DNA of 64,000 nt, taken from assembly GCF_014356525.2 (NCBI RefSeq), contig NC_052507.1:56653621-56717620 (forward strand), given 5' to 3'. Shown piece by piece: positions 34,847 to 46,769 of the stretch. How positions within the stretch are numbered: position 1 is the first letter of the stretch; each line of letters starts with the position of its first letter. The DNA is from Nilaparvata lugens. Taxonomy: Eukaryota > Arthropoda > Insecta > Hemiptera > Delphacidae. The notes under the pieces are model-generated. The model made no database searches. It was not told where the DNA came from and saw nothing but the letters and a program-made list of their open reading frames with translations. The position numbers and the translations under genes are program-made.

Positions 34847-37421
34847 TAATGCATTTCATAGAATTGATCATTGGAGTCCATTTCGAACGATTTCTCTTAC
34901 ACATATTCAGGAATGGAATAGTGTGAACTGATGTTGAATAAAGCAAATCCATTCATGCAAGAGTGAAGAGGGAGTAACTTATACATTCTACAAAATAACT
35001 GAGAATCTTCCGAACCAAATACATTGAGAGAGATTCCAGATTCAGAGGACTATGGAGAATATGTTCAGAAATGATTGATAAATATTAAAGAATCATGTCT
35101 TAAATTCAGGATTTTTGGACGAACCAACTCCTGTTTTCCATGAACGTATACGTCAAATTCATGTCAATTTCTGAAGGAAAGATGAATAGCAAAAATGGGA
35201 GTCGCCAAGTTGGAAACCACCGATTTAGAATGATACTGGATGCTTTGTCTGTGAATTCATAATTATACTTAACGTTCAACTAAATCTGAACTATTTGGTT
35301 GAATATATTTGAATAGACTATTTTTGAAAAGTTTTCTCGTAATATCATGGCTGAACTTCCTCGTCCTTCGTCTTAAATCACAGCTTTCATTTGTTTCAGG
35401 CGAAATATTTATCGATTTCATGAGTGATTAGGCAACTAATGATGATTGAAAAAAGTATCCCATCATGACCATTTGGAACATCAAATTATCGTTATCACAA
35501 AACAGTTGCACACTGAGAAACTCAATTATTTATGAAAAAATTCTATGGACACACTCCTATAAAAATAAAAATTTAGCTGTTTTCTGATCTAAATGACAAA
35601 AAAATACTTTTTACAAGTTTGCCCAGTATTGAGCTTCGATACCTTATTCCAGTGGAAGATTATCAGAGCTCCCACCGGAGGTATTGAACAGAAATTATGG
35701 GCCAAGTACGAACGAAAACCTTCTCTTTGCGTTCTTTCTGCACAAAAGAAAACAAAGGAGAACAAGATAGAAAGGAGTTGAGAGGAATAAAGAAGAAAAA
35801 CCTCGATACGATTCCCGGCTTTTGTTTGTAGTGGTGCGGGTAGTATCAGAAACAGAACAGCGTTCTCCATCCTTATCCTTTATCCTTGAGGATAAACTTA
35901 ACAGGAAATTGCACCGACATCTTCTTTCATCTCTTAATAAAAGGATGGAAATTGTTTTTTCTTATTCCTTCATTCCACTATTCGTTATCGGTCTTCTTTT
36001 CACCACTTCCATTATTTCCACTGTACACCCTTCTGTCCAATACAGTCATCGCCTATTGAATTGTATAGTTCACATCAGTATATTATTGGATATTGGGTTG
36101 TTGAGATTTTACCGGGATTATGACAGCTTACTGCGAGAATCATATACAGTTTGAGATGGTGTTCTTCAATTGTTGATATTTTTTTTCAGTGGAGTAAAAA
36201 GAGATTCAATTTTTGAAACATTATTTCTTCTGAATTTTGAGAAAGGAAACAGCTACATACACACATTTCGATCCTTCACGCTTGAAATAAAGTTCACTGG
36301 ATATTGACAATGATGTAAACATTGTAACTAGTGAATTGTTAATTCAACTAACAATCAGTAAGATTAACAAATTGAATAATAGAATAATTATTCCAATAGT
36401 ATTAATGCAACACTATGATTACTGTGCAATGGCGGCCTTCAAATCCACTGGTATGTGATCAGAAACAACAGTAATTCAAAATGGAGGGAAGTAGTTTATC
36501 AGCTTCCGGATAAAGAAAACTGTGTCATAAAGTCGAAAGTTTCCCAATCTCATCGGAAAAGTTTTCTTGATAACAATCAATTCGTTACTCTGATTGAGGA
36601 GTGGCTGTGGAGCAAGTTCTCCAATTTGGAAAGAGGTTGGAATCTTTCGCTGGATTACATTAAATTTGTATCGAGTACACATGATAGGAATAGTTATTAC
36701 AGTGAGTATAGTTTTGAGATGGTTTTGTTTTATTCATTAAACTCTTTATCGTCAGAACAAGAGATAATTTATTCTACAGAGAGAAAAATATGACATCATT
36801 AACCGGATCGAAAGGGTTATAGGAGGTGTCAGATCTCATCATAAGAAGATTACCAGTACAGATTCTAGTGATTTCTTGGATATAGCAAAGCAATGAACTG
36901 TGGTTTGTTTCAAGATTCAGATTCAAATATCAAAAAAACACAGATATTATAGTATTATATGGCTATAAAAGCAGAAATGATAATAAATTATAATACGTAA
37001 CAGTATCTTGAAATAATAAGATATCATAGAAATATGAAAACTTATATTGGAATCCTCCAGGATAGTTGAATTGGTTCACAAATCCTTACAGTCCTTACAA
37101 AATCACTTTTGACTTGAAGTAATATGTGGAGCAGAGAAATGGAGGGAGATCAGCCAATTACAGTTTTAATGTCCCTTTTGGGGTACACATATAATTATAT
37201 ATATGCCCCACGTTGGTTGTGACATGTTATGTAAAAACGTATTGACTTGTACATATGCCCAGCTGGCTATAATCGGTAGAGCAAATGAGATCAAAGAACT
37301 TTTACGTTCACTCCTGCTGGAATAAAAATACCACAGTGATCTTACCAGCTCCTCAGAGAGCTTATATAAAATTCTGCTTACACTTGTTGCAATCTGCTGC
37401 CGTTTAATCGGTCTGCAACTC
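34847..37421. other. AT-rich spacer without supported features
   Basis: Open frames at 35593-35870, 35822-36154 and 36455-36793 (112 codons) show no recognisable motif. ATGGCGGCCTTCAAATCCAC followed by TG|GTATGT at 36429-36460 looks like a start codon plus donor site, but there is no supporting downstream exon. Confidence 0.4.
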
Positions 37422-38070
37422 TTAGGACAGTTTCACACGGCAGAGTCCTCGCTCCTGGAAGATCATATTACGGAAGATCATATTTCATATTTTGCAGCTC
37501 TCCTGTACTTTCACATGGGGATCTTACGGATAAGCCGACAGATCTAACAACTACGCCGACGTTTGCTCAAAGTATGACTCATCACTTTTTCTCAAAGTCT
37601 AACTTCCTTAAAAATATAGATAGAAGATTTCTGATTTCGGATTTGGATTCAGCGACCCCAAATTCTTTAAAGCATAAGTCCCATTTTCAAAAATACCCGA
37701 AAACAAGGGAGTTATAGCTGTTTTTAATATAGCTTTCCATTATCATATGATTATATAGTATGTACTAAGATAATAATACTCCTGCCTCACAAAGGGACAG
37801 GCAAAGGTTTCAAGAAGTTTTTGAACACCTGAGAAGTTTAAACATAAACATTTTTAATTTTTAAAAGTTCTAGTTTTCTAAAAAAATATTGAACTATGAA
37901 AAGATTAATCCAAATATGAAATCATAAATCATCTCCACTCATCACCCAATAAATTAGGAGGAAAAGGAATGTTGTACAGTAAAATTCACTAAATTTCAGT
38001 TGTCATTCAACAATCCAATTTATCAGGTTCAAATCATTGAATATCACTTCAAATTCCCAGCAATTATTGA

Positions 38071-38202
38071 CTATTTCTTTTTAACTTCCATCCAACTTTT
38101 GGCGACTTCATTCCGGTCCTTGTCGATGTCAAGACTTTTATCCCAAAGAGCAGGTCGGTTGCAAACTGCAGTAATCAACAGCTCCACATCAAACTCAGAC
38201 AT
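38071..38202 (-). pseudogene. MADF-domain protein remnant inside the Harbinger-like element
   Basis: The minus strand runs from ATG at 38202 for 43 codons to TAG at 38071. It starts MSEFDVELLITAVCNRPALW and continues DKSLDIDKDRNEVAKSWMEV. This is the N-terminal half of a MADF (Myb/SANT-like in Adf-1) domain: hydrophobic LLI.AV..RP.LWD, then a KDR..-AKSW.EV helix with the conserved tryptophans. The frame then breaks, whereas MADF domains normally continue about 40 more residues. Harbinger transposons carry a second Myb/MADF-type DNA-binding protein beside the transposase, so this location supports the PIF/Harbinger assignment. A host MADF gene captured by the element is the alternative. Confidence 0.7.
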
Positions 38203-38716
38203 CGCGTAATGACAGGTGTCAAAGTCAAGTCAAGTAAACAACTGACAAGTCAACAAGTGTCAACTGGAGAAGTGAGTGAGCAAGCACAGTGCTGCCATAA
38301 TGCGAAAAGCATAACCATTGTACCAACTATTCTGAATTATCGTACTGTATTTCGTGAAGCCATGCTTTGTGAAAGCTAGTTACTCAGAAAGCGTTTTTTT
38401 GTTGTTCGATGTTTTGTCGTCCTTATGAATTCTGTTGAAGCAAACATAATGTTATTTAAGAAGTTGTGCTGAACCTGCATAAGGAATTCATAGAATTCTT
38501 AGAATTCATAGGAACGGTAAAAAATCAATTTTACGAAAATCGATGTACATGTAACTGGATTAAGAAGATCAATACGATAATGTGCTCTATCACAATTTAA
38601 TCACAGAAATGTTTAAGTGAAAACGTTGGGCGCAAACCTTCTACCATGAGGAGACAAATAAATTTATGAAAAGCTTGATAGCTTGAATAGTGATCTGATA
38701 TTTGTTACACGTTTTT

Positions 38717-38745
38717 AGTCTAAGACATAATATGTCTTAGACTAA
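38717..38745. repeat. Perfect 13-bp-arm palindrome
   Basis: TAGTCTAAGACAT, then AAT, then its exact complement. It lies in the core of the Harbinger-like element. Confidence 0.85.
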
Positions 38746-39338
38746 TTTTTAATGTTTCTTCAATCGGCAGAAAAACTTTGGTTTTTCAAAGTTATCTTAC
38801 TCCCTTATTTTGGGCTACTTTCAGAAATCAAGATAAATATCCTACCAAATTTCCTACACGAATACAGTGTAAATTGTATTATAATAGCTACAGTACTTAC
38901 GTACTGTATAGTACAGAACCTGTTCGTTTTTACCGTATAATTATATGATAATAGAAAGCTTTATTAAAAACAGCCATAACTTCCTTGTTTTCGAATATTT
39001 TCGAAAACGGGACTTGCGCGTTAAAGAATTTGGGGTCGCTGAATCCAAATCCGAAATCAGAATCTTTCAATCTTCATTTTCAAGAGAGATAGTTTTTGAG
39101 AAAAAGTGGTGACCGGAGAGACGTAGAATCACCATGTGAAAGTGACGATTTGTCCGCTAGTATCTCGATCCAAGCCGGTTTCTGCTTGCCTCGAGGGGAA
39201 AAGACGTGACAAAACGAGGTTCCTGGATAGGAGTCACCATGTGAAAGACACGATTTGACTCAATGTACTTCGACAAAAAAACGTGAACACTGTTCAGTGT
39301 TCAAGTTGCACGTCTCCTATTGTGTGAAAGTAGCCTAA

Positions 39339-42310
39339 GGCTAAAGTGGCTTTAGCGTTGCTTTGAATGATCCCGCAATTATAGATGCTAAAGTGGTAGA
39401 TATATATGAGAAATCTATATAGTGTGCAAGACAATGAAGCGTCGACTCCAAACCAACTCGTTACCATCTGACAAAAGGATCAGCAACGTGAGATAATATC
39501 GAGCAGGATCAAAGGCGACACCCCATCACAATTCCTTATAATTTCTATTAATTTATACTGCTGCTCCAACTTAATACTATGACCCTGTGTTACAATCAAT
39601 TCAATTTCGATTATGATTCTGAACAATTAAGATGAATCTTGAGAACGTAATATTTCTGAAGATTTAATAATCAATGCTGTATATTGCTGATTTGTCCAAT
39701 ACATTCGGTCAAGAAAATAGTTGGATGATACTTTTTTTATTATGTCAATAATGAAATGATGTGCTAATACCAGATTGGTCATGCATAAAGATTGGGTTAT
39801 AAATGAAAGGTACACCACTTACTAAACAAAATTCATATAATACATTGAGATTCAATGAGCGATAATAAAACATGGAACAATGAATATAAAGCAATATGAG
39901 AATATATGAAAGAAATATCACAGTGGTAGATCACTTAAATTTCACTAGGCATGTTTGTATCAAATAATAAATCTTGTATTTTATTATTATCATACAATAT
40001 AAATATAGACTCAATTTCTCAACTTGCTTTCACTTGTCAAATAAATCAATAATTATTCCAGGTTCCAATAATATATCAAAATATTAAATATTCATAAATC
40101 TCAGGGCTTGAGTTCGGCATACGGTGGAACTTAGATAAAATAAATTTTCTTTGACATGTTGAGCCTTCTTATAATTGCCTCCATGCAACAACAATCTCAA
40201 AAATGATGATATGAGCCTATGAAATGATGCAAAATCCCTACATAATATAATAGTTCTTTGGCTACTTAATTCTCTAATTCTCATTCAAGTTCTTAGTGAG
40301 ACTTCCCTCCTTCTTATCTAAAATCGCAAATAATTATTGATCAAGCTTGATTTTCCAATGTATTTTTCGAAGCAAAGAGGGCCCTCTAAAATTACAACTC
40401 ACGTGCGAAGATTTACCCAAATTTGAAGATGTGGCATGGTTTCCGCCTCGTGTGTCCCGTGCCTTATTAGTCCAGTTAGCTGGTGTCGTCTTCTTCAGTG
40501 GGGAAATATTTAATTCAGCAACTATTGTCATATAACGAATTCACTGAGTTATAATAATTTGATTGATAATAAAATTTAAATTCAAACTTTGGCATGAAAC
40601 ATTTTAACAAGGGTTTAGTCTACTGCTCTCATGCCTCTGCTGGTGACTCTGGTGACCTCTAGCAAGCAAGTGAGAATTCCTTCTTTCTCCTTTTCCGATG
40701 ATATTTCCTGTACAAATGTATTTCAATATTACTAAGCACATTAAACTCTATCCTACTTCCCCTTATCTTTTATCATGATTTTCAAATGTTCTGTTTATTG
40801 GTATTTATACAATAAATATTTTTGTGTTTTCTCTAACGTTCTATGTTCCTTATCTGGCATGCTAGAATTTACAAAATCCCTTTGTCCTTGTTTTATTGGA
40901 TACTGTATGCATACAATTATTTCGCTCCAAGGTAACTGATAGAATTCTATGCTTCCGGCTTGACCGCCGTTGATGTTGTCGACAGGCACTATTACGAATG
41001 AACCCAACCTCAATTCTTTGTTATTATTTTATTAAATGTTTAAAACGTGAATTCTATTCTCGTACCGTTGCCAATAATCACAGTATTTAGAGTCTTTATT
41101 ATCTTATCTATCTCAGTCGATTGATAGTACAGTTGATTATAATGTTTCTGGTTTCTTTCAATGAGACCTAGCTAAATCTCTTTTCAAATAAATTTGAAGG
41201 TGTATCAAAATGCACCGTTATAGTGCTGAATAGAATCATAGGTAGAGGGACAGTTGCCAATTGTCGATTAGACTCATTCGACTTAGTGCTTCCAGAGAGG
41301 AAACGTAAGTATATCATGACCACTTGAACACTCAATAGAAAACTAGAGAACGCTGGCCGGTTCGCAACGGCAACATCGCCGCCGCTGTATGCCTTCTCTG
41401 CTGCGCATGTCCATCCAAGTAAAAAGTAATTTTGTATAGATTATAATACTGTAATACACATGAAGATGGATTTTGCAATTCAAATTCTTAAAAACTCTTG
41501 AATCAGAGTGAATAATATTTTTCCAATAATCTTAGTATAGCCTAATTATTATCTGAATTATTCAAAATAATTAAACCACACTCGATTGTCGTCATATCGA
41601 CTGATTTTTTATCACAGGTTTGTATTGGAGTATTGTCACAGTGATCGTATGCAGAAGAGATTAACAAGTTACTGTAACTAAAATAATACAATACTTCGAT
41701 GGAATAATAGAAAAAGATAGAATGTCAATATAAAATGTTCTCAAGGAAAAATAAACAAATCACTAAACTTCATTTATCCTATTCAACTCCAGTAGAGGCA
41801 TGTCAATAAAATTTACCCAAAGATCCGTAGAGCAGTGTTGAATGAAGCTATCAATGAGGCAATCCATCATTGGATGAAGCCAATGAATTGCGAAACCTCC
41901 GCTTAAAAACTTCCAGCTCCACCATGAATGAATCTTTCCAGTTGAATAACTTCTTGCCAATCGTTGCTAAGGGGGTGAGGGGGTAGCGATGTCTCGTCCT
42001 CTAATTCTCTTCTTCTTTCTTCCGATGAACGGGGGGAATCAGTGTAGGACTATCAGCTGAACGGGGGATGAACGTATCAGCGTATTTCCCAAATCACCCC
42101 CTCCTCTTATTTCCGGGTAACATCCATGGGACGAGGGGGACGAGGAGTGGGTTGAATACCTTATAGAAACTTATCAACGATTTTTTTCGAAGAAAGTAGC
42201 GTTACTGTATCATCCATCTATCTGTAACAGGCGCAAGTGGGTGGAAATTGCATGTTAAATTGTGACTTGAGTGGAAAAAAGTAACCACTCTTTGAAAGTT
42301 CTGGGGATCT
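39339..42310. other. AT-rich spacer without supported features
   Basis: Short minus-strand frames at 40084-40284, 40795-41013 (GSFVIVPVDNINGGQAGS) and 41763-41960 look somewhat protein-like but have no recognisable motif or convincing splice sites. G-run-rich sequence lies at 41969-42150 (GGGGGTGAGGGGGTAG and three further runs). Confidence 0.4.
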
Positions 42311-43570
42311 TGTGACAGTTTAATCTGGGAAGTAGAGGACAAGAGGAAAAAGAAGGATAACAAGGCAGGTGTGAAGGCAAGGAACGATAACTAAGGATGT
42401 GAAGACGAAAAGGGAAATAGGAAGAAGAGAAATAAAATTTGGTTGTGTGGGTGGGACAGTGAATTCAAGGAGAATAGGATGGAGAAGGACAAGGAGAATG
42501 ATGCAAGGAGGAGGATGATGGTGGAGGATCCAGGGGGGAAAGATGAGGGGTGACAGAATGATTGATGGAAAGGAATTATTGGAAGGATGAAATTCAAGGG
42601 AAAGCGGTAGTGTTGCAGAGGATTCCTAAAGGATTCCCAAAGGAAGGATGAGAAGACAAGATAGAGGTAAAAAGATGGAGATATAGAGTAGGAGAATTGG
42701 GAAGATAGAAAAATGGAAGAAGGAAGAGGAAGGAAAGTGAATGAAGACGAAGAAGATGATGACAAGTAATAACAGAAAAGGAAGGTCAGAGAAGGAAGGA
42801 TACAGTAAGGAAATAAAGAACACGATATTGTAGCTGAAGAGACTACAGGAAAAAAGATATGGGAAAAGAAGAAAGAGCTGGTGAGGAAGTAGGTAGATGG
42901 GTGAAATGGTGAAGTACCTTAAGAAAATGGAACAGATAAGGGACTAGTGTTGAAGGAAGAAAATGGAGAAGATGATTGGAGAAAAAATGAAGAAGACGAT
43001 GAGTAAGATATATCGAGAGAAGATCAAGAAGGAAGTTCGAAATGAAAAGAAAGGTGAGGAGATGATAAAGTGGGTAGATTTGTGATGAAAGTGAGGACTA
43101 GAGGTTATTCAGGATATTAAAGAGGAAAAAGAAGAGTTATTCGGAAAAAGAAAAAGGAAAGGGAAGATGGAACGATTAGAAGTATGCGAAAGTGGAAGGG
43201 AACTGAAATTTTAAATTTTGATCTTAGCCAACAGGCCGAGAAGCGATGGGGATTAAAATGATGGCGAAGAAGCTGGATGAGGAGGAGGAAGAGGGTGGTA
43301 AGGAGAGGGTGGAGAAGGAGGAGGAGGTGGAAAATGATAAAGAGGAGAGAGAGGAGCAGAAGGAGGAGGAGGTGGAGAAGAAGTAGAAGGAGGAGAAGGT
43401 GGAGAGAGAGGAGAAGGAGGAGAAGGAGAAGGAGGATTAGGAGGAGAAGGAAGTGGTGGAATGGGGGAAGGAGATGATAAAGAAAAAGGAAAGAAAGAAG
43501 AGAAGGAGAGAACGAAGAAGAAGAAGAAGAAGAAGAAGAAAAAGAAGAAGAAGAAGAAGAAGATGAAGTA
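42310..43570. repeat. 1.2-kb purine tract ending in (GAA/GGA)n
   Basis: The plus strand is almost entirely G and A. The last 300 bases (43260-43570) are GGA then GAA repeats. The long P/S/F-rich and R-rich frames on the two strands are artefacts. Confidence 0.9.
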
Positions 43571-43917
43571 AAACGGTGTGAGGAGAAAACTCTGAGTCTG
43601 GTAGTTTGTCACACCTGTCACTCACCAAGTACCCAACGTCGCAAGTCTGTAATATATAGTAAGATTCACATTCAACTATCAGTATGCCTCGTTGTGAACA
43701 TCGATGCTTTTCTTCAAACAAATGCTGTCACTTCTAGATGAATCCAGTCACGTTACTTGTTTGCATGTGTTAGCGTTCTTTTTGTAAGGTGACGAAAAAT
43801 GCAACTCACTTACCGGTAGGCTAACGAGACGAATATCTTAATCGTACATTATTTCTTTTTCTCGTGAGAACATCTCTCTTTTTCAATTGCACATTTCTCA
43901 GTATCTTCTTTTTCCCA

Positions 43918-44849
43918 TCTCCTATATATATATATAAATGAATGTCTGTTTGTGTGCTAGTTTGTTCCCTATAGACTCGAGAACTACTTGACAGAACGGC
44001 ATGAAACTTTGGGAATATATTGTGTGAATATTGGGGATGGTTTCTGACCAAAAATTTTAATAGGGGGGCTAATAATAATAATTATTTATAAATCCATTTT
44101 ACAGACCTACATTTTCGAAATTTTCGGTCAAACGGCTACGTATGATTTAACATCCGAAGTTACCAGCTGTATAATAAACACGTCACCCTGTGATAAATTG
44201 TATACTGGTATTAAAACGTTAGTCTGGAGTTAAAGTTAGTGTAGTTGATTGGCACCAGCTGTAGATAATCGTTTCTTAGAAGACCTATACAAATCACTAT
44301 CACTCCTTATCATTGAGAAATTGGAAAATGTTGGAAATAAATATTCATCTCATGAAAGAGAGTTGTTCATATTGCATTCATTAATTACTGAACAATGACA
44401 GACTAATTTTTTTTTAATTTTGCTTAGCTTATATTCACCCTGAAATGGAAGATGAAAAGAATAATGGAATTCTGTGTAATTCATCGTACATCGCATATTT
44501 CCTGGACCATCTATTGACAATAACAACTATGAAAACATTGAATCGGGTCGCCGTCAACCTGTCTCCCCGACAGGTTGGAACATTTTAAAACTACTACTAA
44601 AAACACTTAAAGGTTGAAACCCAAATCCATCTTTGAAACACTTCACTAATAAATATTACTACCAATTGATTGGGAAGAATATGTTTTCGGAATAATAAAG
44701 GCTGCATAACTAAGAACATAGGAAGTCTGTATTCAGATGTGAATAAAAATATTGATTGTCAGATGAATCCCATGTTTCACCAAATAAAGTCAAGTGTGAC
44801 ATGAGATACATTGACTTTTTGGCGGTACGAAGTTCGCCTGGTAAGCTAG
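43918..44849 (+). mobile_element. Non-autonomous Helitron, copy 1
   Basis: It starts TCTCCTATATATA after A, and its leader AATGAATGTCTGTTTGTGTG is typical of insect Helitrons. It ends GGCGGTACGAAGTTCGCC, a hairpin-capable segment with CGAA-G-TTCG, then TGGTAAGCTAG before T. The A|TC...CTAG|T boundaries match Helitron rules. Copy 2 at 56680-57327 shares both ends. There is no Rep/helicase coding. A private palindrome CAACCTGTC-TCCCC-GACAGGTTG lies at 44555-44577. Confidence 0.85.
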
Positions 44850-44879
44850 TAATAAATATATTACATCTCTTGCTCATTC

Positions 44880-45200
44880 ACTCATTTTTCCTATAATTTC
44901 ATCTTTCTTTGTCTTACTTTCCCTTATTAATCATCTTCTTCCACTTCTCCACCTCCTCAGCATCATTCTCCTCCTTCTCTTACTCTCCTTTTTCTTTTCA
45001 ATTTCTCTTTCCCCTCCACCGCTTCACCACCTCACACATCTCCCTATTTTTCAAATTATTTTCCTTCTACCTCTTCTTTACCTTCTTCTTCTCCTCCTCC
45101 TCCTTCTTCTTATTCTTCTTCTTAATCTTCTTCTTCTTCTTCTTCTTCTCATTCTTCTTTTTCTTCTCCTGCTCCTCCTTTGCTAGTTCTATTCAAGCTG
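44880..45200. repeat. Pyrimidine-rich tract with (TTC)n
   Basis: C/T-rich on the plus strand, with TTC runs at 45085-45170, immediately before the LINE copy. Confidence 0.85.
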
Positions 45201-45210
45201 TACCATAACA

Positions 45211-46030
45211 AAAATTGATGAAACAGTTGGAATAATGAATCGGGATATCAATTCGATAGTGGAATGGACAAAGAAAAATGGCCTTAAGCTTGATCCCATC
45301 AAAACACAACCCATTATAATATTCTCGTTTTATAAACGATATTAACCTTGAATCTATTCACAAAATTAGTGTAGACGGTAATGACATTCCTTACTGTAGC
45401 TCAGTTAAAAATTTAGGCATTATTATGAATAATACTCTCGACTGGTCAGAACAAGTGAACAAAACTTGTAAAAAGGTATTCTCAGCCATGTATGCATTGA
45501 CAAAAATGCACGATATCCTCTCTAGAAAAATTAAATTATTATTGGTTCAATCTCTCATCTTCCCACATTTAATGTATTGTAATTCTGTTCTTAACGATAT
45601 GCAAGTCACTCTGAATGATAAACTACTACGTTGCCTAAATTATTGTCCACGTTTGGTCTACTCTCTCCAACGCCATGATCATATCATCCAAATTGCTAGT
45701 TCAACATTAAAGCTTTCCGATCAAAGGCTTTTTCGAATAGTCAAGTTTGTTAGAGATTTCTTGAAATACGGTAATCCGAACTATTTTAAAGATGATTTCA
45801 AATTTGTTTCTGAAGGTAGGAGGATAGATGCTTCACATACTAGAACCGGAGAAAGTATTAAGGATACCCAATCATAGGACTACTATTTTCACAAAATCTT
45901 TCTTAGTCAGTGCCTGTCGTGCATGAATTCACTTCCAGTTCCTATCAGGTCCATCGAGAGCCGAGCGAGCTTCATCCTGACTTTAAAAAAACATCTTTTG
46001 GAACAAATGACTAGAACTGTCCGGCCCTGT
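45211..46030 (+). pseudogene. Reverse transcriptase C-terminal domain of the AATC-tailed LINE
   Basis: The first frame reads KIDETVGIMNRDINSIVEWT and KKNGLKLDPIKTQPIIIFS, an RT palm segment. A shift near 45330 leads to SVKNLGIIMNNTLDWSEQVN and IKLLLVQSLIFPHLMYCNSV, the RT thumb of Jockey/CR1/L2-type LINEs, ending at 45877. A second shift leads to NSLPVPIRSIESRASFILTL and KKHLLEQ, the conserved NSLP-to-FK..L end of the protein. At least two frameshifts and a lost tryptophan codon before NSLP show that it is dead. The YADD box and endonuclease are absent because of 5' truncation. Confidence 0.85.
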
Positions 46031-46646
46031 AACAATCACATGACAACCATCCCTCACCCATCCCACCAATATAAACCTATAAACCCTTTATGGAATGAAT
46101 GTATATATATATATATATATTATATAAACTCATGTTATTTTAATTATCCACTGCATACTGCTGTAAATTACTGAAAGTTGATTACCCATATTACTTTCAG
46201 CCTACTTCATTCTATTAATCAATAATTTGATCTTATCTACCTATATAATTATTTTACTTTATCAATTTTCTGTTTTTCTTCTCTTAAATATTCATATTGA
46301 TTGAAACTTTTACAATATTTCCATTAATGAATAAATCCTTAGTTAAATTGAAATGGTAGAGAGTTGGTGGGGAGGATATTTTTAATATTCTTTCCGAAGA
46401 ATGGACATTGATATGTCCAAAGCTCCGCCAATTTATGTAGATGCATAACAATATAATTATCCATAGTTATTATATTACAAATTGCTCTTCCATATTATTT
46501 ACAGTTCAATAATTATATTCTTAGTCTATATAATGTAAATTCATCTATAATTTTGCTGTATTGTGAGCTATTGTATATAAGTGTATAAGCCAGTATATAT
46601 TGTAATCTACACAAAAAAAGTACTCAATCAATCAATCAATCAATCC
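45211..46646 (+). mobile_element. AATC-tailed LINE, copy 2 (5' truncated, Jockey/CR1/L2-like)
   Basis: RT C-terminal coding remnants (45211-46030) are followed by about 600 bases of 3' untranslated sequence and a terminal (AATC)5. The tail equals the copies at 1-102 and 30309-30396. An internal piece of the same 3' region lies inverted at 55140-55262. A CTT microsatellite follows the tail. Confidence 0.85.
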
Positions 46647-46765
46647 TTCTTCTCATTCTTTTTCTTCTTCTTCTCTTCTTCTTCTTCTTCTTCTTCTTCT
46701 TCTTCTTCTTCTTCTTCTTCTTCTTCTGCTGCTTCTTCTCCTTCTTCTTCTTCCACAAGGTAGGC
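46640..46765. repeat. (CTT)n microsatellite
   Basis: About 30 CTT units with few interruptions. The K-rich and S-rich open frames across it are artefacts. Confidence 0.95.
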
Positions 46766-46769
46766 CTAC

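Larger units (their letters stand above)
37425..39335. mobile_element. PIF/Harbinger-like DNA transposon, non-autonomous, long inverted arms
   Basis: The left end GGACAGTTTCACACGG and the complement of the right end GGCTACTTTCACACA fit the GG-C-TTTCACA style of Harbinger termini. They are flanked by TTA (37422-37424) and TAA (39336-39338), a 3-bp TWA duplication with one change. The inner arms (about 37585-37760 against 38930-39110) are about 80% identical inverted repeats sharing TCTGATTTCGGATTTGGATT and GCGACCCCAAATTCTTTAA. A MADF-like exon lies in the core. No DDE transposase is left. Confidence 0.65.

Noticed and set aside
43253..43621. Proline/serine-rich and arginine-rich frames
   Set aside because: Simple-sequence artefacts of the GGA/GAA tract.
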